A DNA stretch of 64,000 nt from Aphelocoma coerulescens (GCF_041296385.1 NW_027183804.1:2294001-2358000), one strand, 5' to 3'; numbered from the stretch's first letter, positions 1 to 9,170 are shown. A program made the numbers and translations. Notes: a model not told the origin generated them from the letters alone.

Positions 1-360
1 CACAATGCTCTCCATGCTTCCATGATTCCCCACAATGTCCCAATGCTTTCCATGCTTCCATTAGGCCCTGCTTTGCCACAATGGTCCCCTTGTTTCCATG
101 AGGCCCCGCTGTGTCACAATGGACGTATGGTTCCATGATGCTCCGTGGTGTCACCATGGTCTTCTTGAATCCGCCGTGTAACCATGGACCATTGGTTCCA
201 TGCGGCCTGGCCGTGTCACCATGGGCTCCTTGATTCCATGATTCCCCACGGTGTCACAATGGAGCCTTGTTTCTAGGAGGTTCTGTACTGTCACAATTGT
301 CTCCTTGATGCCATCAGCCCCTGCAGTGTCACAAAGGCTCCTTGGTTCCATGAGGAACAC
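1..360 (-). repeat. 39-bp minisatellite block at left edge
   Basis: Degenerate tandem units of about 38-41 bp with the recurring pieces ttccatgaggcc and gtgtcacaatgg. The same family recurs at 11684-11785, 15800-16205, 38905-39015, 42535-43720, 50050-50160, 53935-54320, 61690-62520 and 63895-64000, in both orientations. The block runs off the left edge. Apparent reading frames through it are shadows of the repeat. Confidence 0.85.
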
Positions 361-1015
361 AAAAGCTTTGCAGAAACATTGAGCAACAGCTGCTGAACAC
401 AGCTGGCAACATCTGCTTGCATCAAAAGAGGGCTTCAAGCTGAGAATGGCACCAGCAGCTTCCATCTGCAACAGAGACCCAGGGAAAGGACAGGCTGTGC
501 CGGTCTGGACAAATCTGGAGGAAAATATCCTCTGGTAGAAGGCAGGTTACACCCAGCCCTCCCCCAGCAGGTTCGGGAAAAAAGAATTTTCCTCGGAAGA
601 AAGTGAAAGAGATAGAAACTGTTTATTTAACAAACACACAGCAAAAGGATAACAATGCTAAATATTCAAACCTCTCGCTGTGGAGAGAAAGCTGGGATAC
701 TTGGAGAGTCCTTCCGTGTTTCAGTGGGGTCTCCTGAAACATCCCTAGACCGCGAGGCCCGTGGAAAGAAATAGGGAGCGATTCTTGAGAGAAGTTTCAG
801 AGCTCTTTCTTCTCCAGCCACATGGGCGGGGCACTGCCAAAGAACTGAGCAATCCCGGGACAAGCAGGGCCCTCCTGGCACAGGGCAACACAAAAAAACC
901 AGTGGTGAACAGGATTAGGGCACATGTGAGCAGGGAGCAGGGAGACCCCGTGCCCAGGCCATGCCTCTACCCCAGGGTCCCCTCTCTCTGGGGACCTGGG
1001 GAGAAGAGACTCAAA
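361..1015 (-). repeat. LTR-like interspersed unit, inverted copy
   Basis: Read on the minus strand this matches 61057-61690 and 63268-63900 closely. It carries an AATAAA signal (tttatt at 622-627) followed by the same downstream stretch. A frame beginning near 471 on the minus strand is kept open in all three copies and runs into the adjoining minisatellite. The AATAAA and repeated structure suggest a retroviral LTR or short transcribed repeat, but the element ends were not found and the family was not recognised. Confidence 0.55.
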
Positions 1016-1077
1016 GTCGCGACGGGACAATCTCGGCCGTTATTTTCTTCTTTCATAATTATTTTATGGTTTTGGGT

Positions 1078-1124
1078 TTTTTTTTTTTTATAATCTGTAA
1101 TACTCTTTTTTTTCTTTTTTTTTT

Positions 1125-1166
<42 letters not shown>
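1078..1166. repeat. Poly(T) tract
   Basis: T-rich stretch with an almost uninterrupted run of about 39 T from 1128 to 1166. It may be the A-tail of a minus-strand retroposed sequence, but no source transcript is recognisable beside it. Confidence 0.8.
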
Positions 1167-1169
1167 CTG

Positions 1170-2000
1170 CCACAACTTCGGGTTTTTTCTCTATTTCCCC
1201 CACACAGCCTTTGTTACCCTTCCGGAGGTTTGTGGTGAGATGCTGTCCTACCGGTTCTCCCCCGGAAACCTACGAAATCAAACAAAATAATGATTTTTGA
1301 AGTCTTCCCACCGCTGTTTCCGGAAGGTCCCGACTGGTCCTGCCAGGAAGAGCCAGGCGCGGGGAGGGGCCTCAGGGCTTAATTGGGGAGAACAGTTTAA
1401 TTGGGGCAAGAAACACTTCAATTCTGGGGAGAAAATGTGAATGGAGGGGAGAGGAAATGAACTGCGGGGAGGAGCCCCCCAGCCCCCGGCTGTGCCCCGA
1501 AGGTGCTGCCCGCGGCTCCCCTGCTCCCACCCCCGGGCTGGGGGCGCGGAGCTGCCGCTGCTCCCGGGAACGTCACGGGATAAAAACTCCATTCAAGCTT
1601 TTCCAGCCGCGGCAGCGACGCTCAGCGTTCCTTGGACCTCCCACGGTCCGTGGACATCCCGTGTCCCTCGGCTGTTCCGCGTCCCCCGGGTGTTCCATGT
1701 TCGCCCAGTTTGTTCCCGCACGCTCCCAGCCGCTCCCAGCTGCTGCCAGCTGCACTCAGCCCGCTCCCAGTTTCTCCCAGTCTCCCTCAGAGTGGTCCCT
1801 GTTGCTCGCAGTGTGACCTCTGTTACCCAGTTCTGGTCCCAGTGGGTTCCGGTCCTGGTTCTGGTCCTAGTGTATCCCGCTGTCCCAGTCTGTCCCAGTC
1901 CATCCCAGCCTGTCCCAGTCCGTCCCGGTCCCTTCCCGGCAGCCGCCGCCGTTTCCCGGATCCTGCCCCTCCCGCCCCCGGAGCTGCCGCCGGACGCCCC
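1170..2000. other. GC-rich stretch with CCCAGT minisatellite
   Basis: No convincing gene. It becomes CpG-rich from about 1340. Around 1570-1590 a CRE-like aacgtcacggg is followed by ataaaaac, which could be a promoter but has no identified transcript. From about 1690 to 1935 short degenerate units such as gtcccagtctgtcccagtcc form a ~10-bp minisatellite. The stretch ends abruptly at the LTR boundary at 2001. Several open frames on both strands are composition artefacts. Confidence 0.5.
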
Positions 2001-2706
2001 TGTCATAAATTAAGACTTCGCCAATTAGCGACAACTTATGGTTTATTAATTGTAGCAAGTAGAAAGTGAGCAAATTTACAGCGCTGGGTGACCGGGAGTC
2101 TACGCTCCTCCACTGTCACGTCACTATTCTAGCTGGCCCCCCTATTTATATGATTTTACTTCCGTCTTCGTGGATTGCTTTGAACCACTCTGCGCATGTG
2201 CCACTTGTTGCTAGGGGGTCTTCTTCTGCCTTCCGGTGGTCGTTGAGGATGAAGGAAGTAGTCTTCCTCTTCTGTCCTCTGTTCGACCTTTTGTTCCTTG
2301 TCCATTTTTAGAAGAAGAGGACACAGTATCTGGCATATCATCTTTTTTTTGTTCTTATATGGAAAAAGAGCTGAACACACAGTGTTTGGCATGCCACACT
2401 CTCCTGTTATGCAAGCATCTGTACAGCAATACAGTAGTTGCAGAAGCGATACTTAGCAATACATATCCTGAGTATATTTGATTATATATATATATATATA
2501 TATATATTGTTTTAAAGGAAGCGATACTTAGCAATACATATCCTGAGTATATTTGATTATATATATATATATATATTGTTTTAAAGGAAGCAATACTTGG
2601 CAATACATATCATGAGTATATTTGATTGGCAATACATATAAGTATATTTGATTACATATATTGTTTTAAAGGCATCCTTTTTTAATAAACAATACAATCT
2701 TTCACA
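2001..2706 (-). repeat. ERV-1 3' LTR
   Basis: Minus-strand LTR beginning TGTGAAAG and ending TGACA, 706 bp. It contains TATAAATA at 2150-2143, AATAAA at 2047-2042, and two (TA)n-bearing units of ~65 bp near 2470-2640. It is longer than the 5' LTR mainly through microsatellite and short-unit copy number. Confidence 0.95.
2042..2047 (-). terminator. ERV-1 polyadenylation signal
   Basis: AATAAA on the minus strand about 95 nt downstream of the TATA box and about 40 nt before the LTR end, the usual spacing for a gammaretroviral R/U5 boundary. Confidence 0.75.
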
Positions 2707-2708
2707 AT

Positions 2709-2725
2709 CCCCCCTTTTTCTCTTT
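2709..2725 (-). other. ERV-1 polypurine tract
   Basis: On the minus strand a purine run (A-rich then six G) directly precedes the 3' LTR start, with AT between run and TG. This is the expected plus-strand primer site for reverse transcription. Confidence 0.85.
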
Positions 2726-2740
2726 ATACTCTATTGTTTA

Positions 2741-2956
2741 TTAAACAATCTCATCTTCAAAAGTCTTAATTTTCTTCCAGCAATTTCTGCATCTATTATA
2801 ACAATCACAATGCATTATACCCTTTTTGCAAAAACACTCATAATTTTCGCGTTCTCTATCGCATTCACAGTAATCATTTTCGCTTTTATTTCTTTCATTA
2901 CGCGCAGCTTCATACTCAGCAGTAGTAGTTAAAATAAGCAATTTTGCTACATCAAA
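2741..2956 (-). CDS. ERV-1 Cys-rich frame directly after env (71 codons)
   Basis: This open frame starts immediately after the env TGA stop (2959-2957) in the same reading frame and runs 71 codons to TAA just before the polypurine tract. It has no ATG near its start; the first is about two thirds in (Met47), so it could be expressed only by env readthrough, by splicing, or not at all. The encoded segment is hydrophilic and charged. Its second half has eight cysteines in CxC and CxxC arrangements (CEC, CFC, CDC, then two more) with a nearby histidine, as in metal-binding or disulfide-rich modules. I do not recognise it from any retroviral family. It could be a decayed env tail, but the Cys spacing and lack of stops in AT-rich DNA argue for coding history. 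Confidence 0.5.
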   Translation of the reverse strand, partial: FDVAKLLILTTTAEYEAARNERNKSENDYCECDRERENYECFCKKGIMHCDCYNRCRNCWKKIKTFEDEIV

Positions 2957-4891
2957 TCACTCCCTAATAAAGTGTAAAACATATTTTATGATACAAGGTC
3001 CAAATATAAGGCCCAAAATTAACAAAATTAAAGGCCCGGCCAGAGCAGACAACAAGGTGGTCAGCCATGGTGAAACATCGAACCATCCTTCATACCAAGA
3101 TTTTCCTGTTTCACGATCCTTTTTTCTTTGATCTAGTCTTTTCCTAAGTTCGGCCATAGAATCTTGTACTACTCCTGTGTGATCAGCGAAAGAGCAACAT
3201 TCTTCATTTAAAGCGACGCATAGTCCTCCTTCTTTTAAGAATACCAAATCTAATCCCCTTCTGTTCTGTAATACGACCTCAGATAGGGATTTTACAGAAG
3301 CAGCTAAGTTTTGGATGGATTGCTCTATTCGCCCTAGATCTTCATCCACAGCTGTCTGCAAGGTTTGTATTTCTTTACTTTTTATTATTGAGGCTATGCC
3401 TGTGCCTGCTCCTACTCCACCTGTTATTAATAATGTAGCTAAAGTGATGGCTGTAAATGGTTCCCTCTTTTGTCTGCTTAGACCTTTTTCAAAATGATAT
3501 AGTATCTCTTCAGAAGTATGATACATTAGTCGTGGAACAATGATCACTTGTACACAAAATTGGGATTGATTGAACACATTTAAGGATAAACACGGGGTTA
3601 TCCCAATGTCCGAACAGACCCACTTAGCCCCTTGCGTTGGTATGATCCATTTATTTGCTTTGTTTTTATACTCGCTAATCCTGGAAGAAGGAATAGTTTT
3701 ATCGCATAATGATTTATAACCCTCAGGTACGGTGCCAATACATTTTCCTCTTCCTGTTACTGACTGAACTGTTATTCCTTGAGTATAATTTTGTTGATCG
3801 TTCCACGGGCATTCCTGTGGATTTGAACCATTAGACCATCGGACGTTATTTGGCCTTCCAATTGCCTCATAGTACGGTGGCCTAATATTATAGCACAACC
3901 AGCATTCTTTTGTTAAGTTCGGTTTAGAATGGTTTAAGACTAAGTACGAAGCCTGCATTAAGTTCCAAAGAGGATCTTTAGGACTTACTTCAAATGGATC
4001 ATTAAGTTTGCCTTCCACATTGACCCTTTTTGTATCATCTTTAGTACTTATTGTAGAGTTTGATTGCCTAATTGTGATAGTTTCTGGTGTTTTCACTATT
4101 GGGGTCTTTGTGGGTTTAAGGTCTCGAGGTGGATTCAAAGCTGTATTTGGCCCAACAGGAAGTAGATCATGTGGTACCTTTTCTTTAATTATCTTAAATA
4201 TGCTCCCTCTGTCCGCTCCTGGCTCCCAGAACCTAATACCCCAAATTTTCCCTAGTAGCCATGTATCATCTTCAGGGTTTTGAATGGATATTTCTATCCT
4301 CCAACAATGGCTGGGGGGTCCACATAAACCCTGAACAGTCCCATCATATCCATGTTTTGGTTGCTTGCACCCTGGTGGTCCCCAAGTTACCTTTATATTT
4401 GTATCTCTGGTTGGCGGGTTCCAGTCTGAAGCGACAGTTTCACAGCCCCAGTATCCGCAATAAAAATGCCCCGGGTAATTGCAATAAGGCCTTCCTGGAT
4501 TTGACGCTGGACATATGTAAAAGGCCTTACATTGTGCTTGTCGCTTGGCAACTTGATTACAGCTTTTCCCATGACAGCCTCCGGCGTCTATGGGTATTAA
4601 AGAATATAAATGTACTGAGAAATTCCATCGCCCAGGGCTGTGTCGTGTTTGTACCACAATACTTTCCTGCAAATTGATTAATTTCCATTGCATTGGCTCG
4701 TGTGGATTTCCTGCCCATATTGGCAAACTAAGCAAGCATAGGGTGTACAGGAAAAAGAGCATTCCTTTTGAATTACTCTCATGGCGACTCAGCTCCAGTA
4801 GTAGCTCCAGTAGTGGGTCTCTCAGGCCTTTTGTGGGTCCTCCTCTGCCTCGCCCGTCGACTGGGTTGCAGCCAGCCACGGGGGTGTTCAT
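2957..4891 (-). CDS. env: ERV-1 envelope glycoprotein, intact
   Basis: Retroviral surface/transmembrane precursor, 644 residues from the ATG at 4891; the frame is open further upstream but only a GTG precedes. A long polar leader (residues 1-43) comes before the hydrophobic signal core (about 44-61). SU has numerous N-glycosylation sites and the CWLC motif at 330-333 used for covalent SU-TM linkage. A furin-type RQKR lies at 473-476, followed by a Gly/Ala/Thr-rich fusion peptide. TM carries the immunosuppressive-type segment starting LQNRRG at 541, the CX6CC motif (Cys558, Cys565-566), one membrane anchor (about 610-632) and a short tail. This is the standard gamma-type layout and no disabling mutation is visible. 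Whether it is expressed, fusogenic or domesticated cannot be judged from sequence. Expression probably uses a spliced mRNA. Confidence 0.93.
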   Translation of the reverse strand: MNTPVAGCNPVDGRGRGGPTKGLRDPLLELLLELSRHESNSKGMLFFLYTLCLLSLPIWAGNPHEPMQWKLINLQESIVVQTRHSPGRWNFSVHLYSLIPIDAGGCHGKSCNQVAKRQAQCKAFYICPASNPGRPYCNYPGHFYCGYWGCETVASDWNPPTRDTNIKVTWGPPGCKQPKHGYDGTVQGLCGPPSHCWRIEISIQNPEDDTWLLGKIWGIRFWEPGADRGSIFKIIKEKVPHDLLPVGPNTALNPPRDLKPTKTPIVKTPETITIRQSNSTISTKDDTKRVNVEGKLNDPFEVSPKDPLWNLMQASYLVLNHSKPNLTKECWLCYNIRPPYYEAIGRPNNVRWSNGSNPQECPWNDQQNYTQGITVQSVTGRGKCIGTVPEGYKSLCDKTIPSSRISEYKNKANKWIIPTQGAKWVCSDIGITPCLSLNVFNQSQFCVQVIIVPRLMYHTSEEILYHFEKGLSRQKREPFTAITLATLLITGGVGAGTGIASIIKSKEIQTLQTAVDEDLGRIEQSIQNLAASVKSLSEVVLQNRRGLDLVFLKEGGLCVALNEECCSFADHTGVVQDSMAELRKRLDQRKKDRETGKSWYEGWFDVSPWLTTLLSALAGPLILLILGLIFGPCIIKYVLHFIRE

Positions 4892-4959
4892 CTTCTCGGC
4901 AGCAGGGGTCACTGTAAGCCTATTACACCCTTCTGGGAGCTGTAACTCGGCCGCTTAGT

Positions 4960-5511
4960 CTATTTTTCACTCTTTTTCCTGATATCCCAGGCATCCAAAA
5001 GATTTTTTTTACTATGTATTCTTATAATATGGGACTCTAATTGAGCTTCTAAAGCTGTGACCCAGCAATGAAATTCCCCATGCAATACTGCTAACTGAGA
5101 TTGTTCGGATGACTCGAACAACCCCTCTTTTTCTTCTAACTCCCTAAAACTGGTGTATCTATATCTTTGAGCTGTCCATTCACATTCACTACACCACCAA
5201 TTATGAAGGATTGGTCTCCGGGTATGGACCACTTGAGAGCATCCTCCGCAATAGAAAACTATAGGTGCCCTACACTTAATTTGGTTGCAATGAGGGCAAG
5301 GCTCATACGCAGGCCCTTGTCCTTGTGAGTCTCTCAAATTTCTTAATACCGTAAGTAATTTGGAATGGTTATATGGTGGTTTTGGTAATTGCGAGCGCAC
5401 TTCTCTTCGTAATTGATTTATCAACGGTGTGAAGATTAATGAAATCTTCTTATCTAGCCTACGAAGATCTATTGGAAGATCCCATATATCAGGCTGATTA
5501 TTTCTAGTCAT
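4960..5511 (-). CDS. ERV-1 accessory ORF: 183-aa Cys-rich protein
   Basis: Open frame between pol and env, where simple gammaretroviruses have no gene. The first ATG is at 5511 (183 residues); the frame is open from a TTG at 5532. The N-terminal ~65 residues are basic and amphipathic. The middle has seven cysteines in three CxxC pairs plus one single Cys (C72, C75, C80, C88, C91, C107, C110; motifs CPHC, CGGC, CSEC) with intervening histidines and tryptophans, resembling a double zinc ribbon or treble-clef fold. The C-terminal ~60 residues are charged with leucine-like heptads, possibly a coiled coil. No signal peptide or membrane segment. It starts 17 nt after the stop of the upstream microprotein and ends 68 nt before the env ATG. 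Function unknown; nucleic-acid or host-protein binding is only a guess from the Cys pattern. Confidence 0.7.
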   Translation of the reverse strand: MTRNNQPDIWDLPIDLRRLDKKISLIFTPLINQLRREVRSQLPKPPYNHSKLLTVLRNLRDSQGQGPAYEPCPHCNQIKCRAPIVFYCGGCSQVVHTRRPILHNWWCSECEWTAQRYRYTSFRELEEKEGLFESSEQSQLAVLHGEFHCWVTALEAQLESHIIRIHSKKNLLDAWDIRKKSEK

Positions 5512-5528
5512 ATATCTTAAATTTCCTC

Positions 5529-5672
5529 TCAATTACAAATACCCCGTCCGCACTTAACAAATTTCCACAAGTAATATACAATTAACGACAGCCCTATAGC
5601 GATGGCAAATCCTATTACACACTGAATACCAAAGGGTAATTTTAGAAATTGTTGAAATAGGGTCTCCACCAT
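5529..5672 (-). CDS. ERV-1 microprotein: 47-aa single-pass membrane ORF
   Basis: An ATG 12 nt after the pol TAA opens a 47-codon frame. The predicted peptide has a short polar N-terminus (MVETLFQQF), an uninterrupted hydrophobic segment at about residues 15-36 rich in Ile/Leu/Val/Ala/Gly, then a short basic Cys-containing tail (KCGR). It is therefore a plausible single-pass membrane protein with a cytosolic basic end. Its TGA overlaps the opening of the following 183-aa frame, an arrangement compatible with termination-reinitiation or a shared spliced mRNA. Start context is moderate (G at +4, C at -3). No known retroviral homologue is recognised; a small viroporin-like or trafficking role would be speculation. 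The frame could also be a chance ORF. Confidence 0.5.
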   Translation of the reverse strand: MVETLFQQFLKLPFGIQCVIGFAIAIGLSLIVYYLWKFVKCGRGICN

Positions 5673-5684
5673 TTGCTAAAATAC

Positions 5685-8600
5685 TTATCGTTTCAGCACA
5701 AGCTTAGTGTCCCCGGGGGAGCTGGTGATCTTCCACTGAGGAGGTGATACAGGTCCCTTGATCCGGCTTGCGTGAGTCCAGCCACGTTCTGTGGTCCTAA
5801 CTGCTGTTTCTGTAGTAAGTAAAACAAGATAAGGTCCTTCCCATTTAGGTTTTAGGGTTTCTTCTTTCCAGACTCGGACTAATACCCAGTCCCCAGGTTC
5901 AATGTTATGGATCTTCAAGTCCAACGGAGGTCTTTGCATTATTATTCCACGCTTCCACAAGTCATTACGGTGTTTTGCTATTTGAGAAATATACTCATCA
6001 ATAACCTGGTCACGTATCAAAATATTTGTTTGGGGTCTTTCCATTTGATATGGCATTCCATACACCATTTCAAAGGCTGATATTCCTAGATCGGCTCGTG
6101 GTCGTGTTCTCAGTATCAATAATGCCATCGGAAGGCATTTAATCCATGATAATTTGGTTTCAATCATTAATTTTGTCAAGACACTTTTAATTTCATCATT
6201 CATTCGTTCCACTTTTCCAGAGCTCTGAGGATGCCATGGTGTATGGTATTCCCATTTGATCCCCAAGCTTTCAATTAAGCCTTTAATAACTTTTGAGACA
6301 AAATGTGTTCCCCGGTCTGAATCAATTGCTTCAATTACACCGTATCTAGGTATTATTTGTTCTAGTAACACTTTTATAACTTGATTAGCAGTTGCCTTGC
6401 AGGTAGGGAAGGCTTCTACATAATGCGTAAGGTGATCCACCATCACTAAAAGGTACTTATATCTCCCTATTTTTGGTAGTTCAGTAAAATCTATTTGCAC
6501 ATGTGAGAAAGGTCTATATGCTATAGAACGTCCTCCAAGTGGTTTCTGTCTTACTTTGCATCGATTTACTTTTTGGCAAGTTTCGCAGGATTGTGTTACA
6601 GCTTTTGCCACATTATATATACCTATACAGGCAAATAGTCGCTCGAAATGGTCGACTAATGCCTGTGTTCCCCAATGGGTTTTACTATGTAATTTAGAGA
6701 GTATATCATATGTCAATCCCCTAGGTACTACTTCTCTACCATCAGGTAATATGTACTTCCCATTTTGTTCTTTAGCCCCCATGAGCTGTAACTTCTCCTT
6801 TTCTTTTTGGTTAAAGCTAAAACTTTTGTTCTTGCTCGTTTCACAAACTGTAAGAATAGTGTTATAATTGCCAGCTACCCGTTTCGCTTCCTCATCTGCT
6901 GCATTATTTCCCCTAATTTGGTAATTTAGGCCCCGTTGGTGTCCTTTAATGTGTACTATAGCTATCTTTCGGGGGTTTTTTAATGCCTTTAACACTCGCC
7001 GAATTAATTCAGGATGTATTAATTCTTTTCCTTGTGAATTCATAAACCCCCGTTCTTCCCAAATTTTTCCAAATGTATGCACTATTCCATATGCATATTT
7101 TGAATCAGTATAGATAGTTCCTTCTTTTTCTCCTAATAGCAATAAAGCTCTCCATAAAGCGTATAATTCACAGGCCTGTGCTGACCAGCTAGCACTCAGA
7201 GGCCCAGACTCTACTACTCGAAACTCTCTATTTTCTTTTCTAACTATTGCATATCCTGAAATTCGCTTCCCTTCTACTACTCTTGATGATCCATCTATAA
7301 ATAGAACTTCTCCATCGTCTAATTCCTCTTCTTCTAAGTCTGGTCGAATTTTTGTCTGTAGTTCAATAGTTTGAAAACAATCATGTAGTAGGTTATCTTC
7401 CTCTCCTGAATATAGAAATTCTGCAGGGTTAACTGCCCCAATGGTCTTCAGCGTTAATCTTGAAGACTCAATTAGTATTCCTTCATACTTTAGTAATCGG
7501 CTATCTGTAAGCCATTTTTCAGCTTTCTGCTGAAGTACTCCCCTTATATTATGAGGGGCATACAAAATTACTTCCCCGTTAAAAGTGATTCGGTTTGTTT
7601 CTTCTAGTAGCAGAGCAGCAGCAGCTATAATTTGTAAACATGTAGGCCATCCTTTACTAACTGGATCTAACAGCTTAGATAAATAGGCTATTGGTTTCTT
7701 CTGTCCTGCCCATTCTTGGGTTAACACCCCAAACGCTGTTCCTTCATATATATTTACAAACAGATGAAAAGGCCGCTTTAAGTCGGGGAGACTTAGAACT
7801 GGAGCTTGGCTGAAATCTCTTTTTAGATTAGCAAATTTCTCATGGTCTTGGGGGGTCCATTTGGGCAATTTATCCTTAGTTAATTGCTCGTATAAAAATT
7901 TGACCTTAAAACTATAATTTTCTATCCATTGTCTACAATACCCAAATAATCCTAAAGCTTGTCTAATTTGTCTCTTAGTGGTTGGCATTGGTAATTCTAA
8001 AACTCCTTTAATGCGTTCTGGATCTAAGATTTTCTTTCCCCTAAATAAGTAATGGCCCAAATACTTTACTTTTTCTTCCACAAATTGTAATTTCTCTACA
8101 GATACACGTAGTCCTTTCTGAGCTAAAAAATTCAGGAGTCTGATACTTTCATTTCTTACTTCCTCTTTGTTGGTTCCTGCTATCAGCAAATCATCTACAT
8201 ATTGCAGCAATGTATTCCCTGCTTGGACTTGGTATTCTTTTAACAATTCCTCTAGGGCTTGCCCGAACAGGTTAGGAGACTCTGTAAACCCTTGGGGGAG
8301 TACTGCCCATCTTAATTGTTGTCTACGACCTGTTTCCGGATCTTCCCACTCGAAAGCAAAAAAGTCTCGACTCTCTTCTGCAAGCGGACAAGCCCAAAAG
8401 GCATCTTTCAAATCAATTACACTATACCAGGAATTATGTGGTCCCAATTTACTCATTAGTGTATATGGATTTGCAACTACAGGAAACCGAGTGACTGTTC
8501 TTTTATTAATTTCCCTCAGATCATGTACAAGTCTATATTTCCCATTTGACTTTTTAACTGGTAAAATTGGGGTATTAAAAGGTGACATACAAGGTTCTAA

Positions 8601-9167
8601 AATCCCTTGTGACAGTAATCGGTCAATTTCTGGCTTCAGTCCCTTTCGCCCCTCCAAAGAGATATGGTATTGTTTTATTCTTATTGGTATATGGGGCTCA
8701 GAAATTTGAATCTTTATTGGTGAGATATTTAGCTTACTTATTGTATCAGGAGAGTACCAGACATCGGAATTGATCTGGTTTTGATCTTCAGTTGTCAGGG
8801 GGTATGTGTGTACAGTCAATTTCTGATCTTCTACCTTAATTTCTAATTGTAATTCAACAATTAGATCCCGTCCCAAGAGATTAAATTCAGCCTCAGGGAC
8901 TAGCAAGAGTTCACCTATCCCAATTTTGTTCTCTGTTTCAAATATAACATTTTTTATTTTGTTCACTTTGAAGGGTTCTCCTTTTGCTCCAATTACCTGA
9001 ACCTTTTCATGGGACTTATGGCATCCTTCAGGTATTTGTGTAATAGTAGATTTTTCAGCCCCTGTGTCTACTAAAAAGGTGAACTCTTGTCGGTGGGGAC
9101 CCAGTTTTAATTTTATCAAGGGCTCTTGATGACTCCGGTCCCCTATTATATAGAGCCCCTGACTTCC
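5685..9167 (-). CDS. pol: ERV-1 protease-reverse transcriptase-RNase H-integrase
   Basis: Open frame continuous with gag after its UAG stop, so it is made as Gag-Pro-Pol by readthrough; there is no own ATG. Counting from the TTG at 9119 (1144 residues): protease DTG at 18-20; reverse transcriptase with catalytic Asp near 236, LPQG at 274-277 and YVDD at 307-310; RNase H with FIDGSS and YTDSKYAYG; integrase with the HHCC zinc-binding end (CETCQ), the DDE residues (IDFTELP, DSDRGTHF, KVERMN) and a GPY-type C-terminal domain. Length and order match gammaretroviral Pol, and all catalytic motifs are present. The TAA at 5687-5685 is followed after 12 nt by the microprotein ORF. A pyrimidine-rich CAG near 5736 could be a splice acceptor for downstream frames. 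Confidence 0.95.
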   Translation of the reverse strand, partial: GSQGLYIIGDRSHQEPLIKLKLGPHRQEFTFLVDTGAEKSTITQIPEGCHKSHEKVQVIGAKGEPFKVNKIKNVIFETENKIGIGELLLVPEAEFNLLGRDLIVELQLEIKVEDQKLTVHTYPLTTEDQNQINSDVWYSPDTISKLNISPIKIQISEPHIPIRIKQYHISLEGRKGLKPEIDRLLSQGILEPCMSPFNTPILPVKKSNGKYRLVHDLREINKRTVTRFPVVANPYTLMSKLGPHNSWYSVIDLKDAFWACPLAEESRDFFAFEWEDPETGRRQQLRWAVLPQGFTESPNLFGQALEELLKEYQVQAGNTLLQYVDDLLIAGTNKEEVRNESIRLLNFLAQKGLRVSVEKLQFVEEKVKYLGHYLFRGKKILDPERIKGVLELPMPTTKRQIRQALGLFGYCRQWIENYSFKVKFLYEQLTKDKLPKWTPQDHEKFANLKRDFSQAPVLSLPDLKRPFHLFVNIYEGTAFGVLTQEWAGQKKPIAYLSKLLDPVSKGWPTCLQIIAAAALLLEETNRITFNGEVILYAPHNIRGVLQQKAEKWLTDSRLLKYEGILIESSRLTLKTIGAVNPAEFLYSGEEDNLLHDCFQTIELQTKIRPDLEEEELDDGEVLFIDGSSRVVEGKRISGYAIVRKENREFRVVESGPLSASWSAQACELYALWRALLLLGEKEGTIYTDSKYAYGIVHTFGKIWEERGFMNSQGKELIHPELIRRVLKALKNPRKIAIVHIKGHQRGLNYQIRGNNAADEEAKRVAGNYNTILTVCETSKNKSFSFNQKEKEKLQLMGAKEQNGKYILPDGREVVPRGLTYDILSKLHSKTHWGTQALVDHFERLFACIGIYNVAKAVTQSCETCQKVNRCKVRQKPLGGRSIAYRPFSHVQIDFTELPKIGRYKYLLVMVDHLTHYVEAFPTCKATANQVIKVLLEQIIPRYGVIEAIDSDRGTHFVSKVIKGLIESLGIKWEYHTPWHPQSSGKVERMNDEIKSVLTKLMIETKLSWIKCLPMALLILRTRPRADLGISAFEMVYGMPYQMERPQTNILIRDQVIDEYISQIAKHRNDLWKRGIIMQRPPLDLKIHNIEPGDWVLVRVWKEETLKPKWEGPYLVLLTTETAVRTTERGWTHASRIKGPVSPPQWKITSSPGDTKLVLKR

Positions 9168-9170
9168 CTA
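9150..9170 (-). promoter_or_regulatory. gag-pol amber readthrough site
   Basis: The gag stop is TAG (9170-9168) followed by GGAAGTCAGGGG, closely matching the context after the murine leukaemia virus gag stop, with pol in the same frame. This indicates translational readthrough rather than frameshifting. The downstream RNA pseudoknot was not verified by folding. Confidence 0.8.

Noticed and set aside
1..360. 39-bp minisatellite as the chicken PO41/CNM repeat
   Set aside because: The unit length is similar, but the units lack the alternating A3-5/T3-5 clusters described for those repeats.
4892..4912. Env start upstream of 4891
   Set aside because: The upstream codon at 4912 is GTG; the first ATG is at 4891 with a good context.
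9117..9119. Independent pol start at 9119
   Set aside because: The codon is TTG and the frame is continuous with gag across the UAG, so readthrough is the better explanation.
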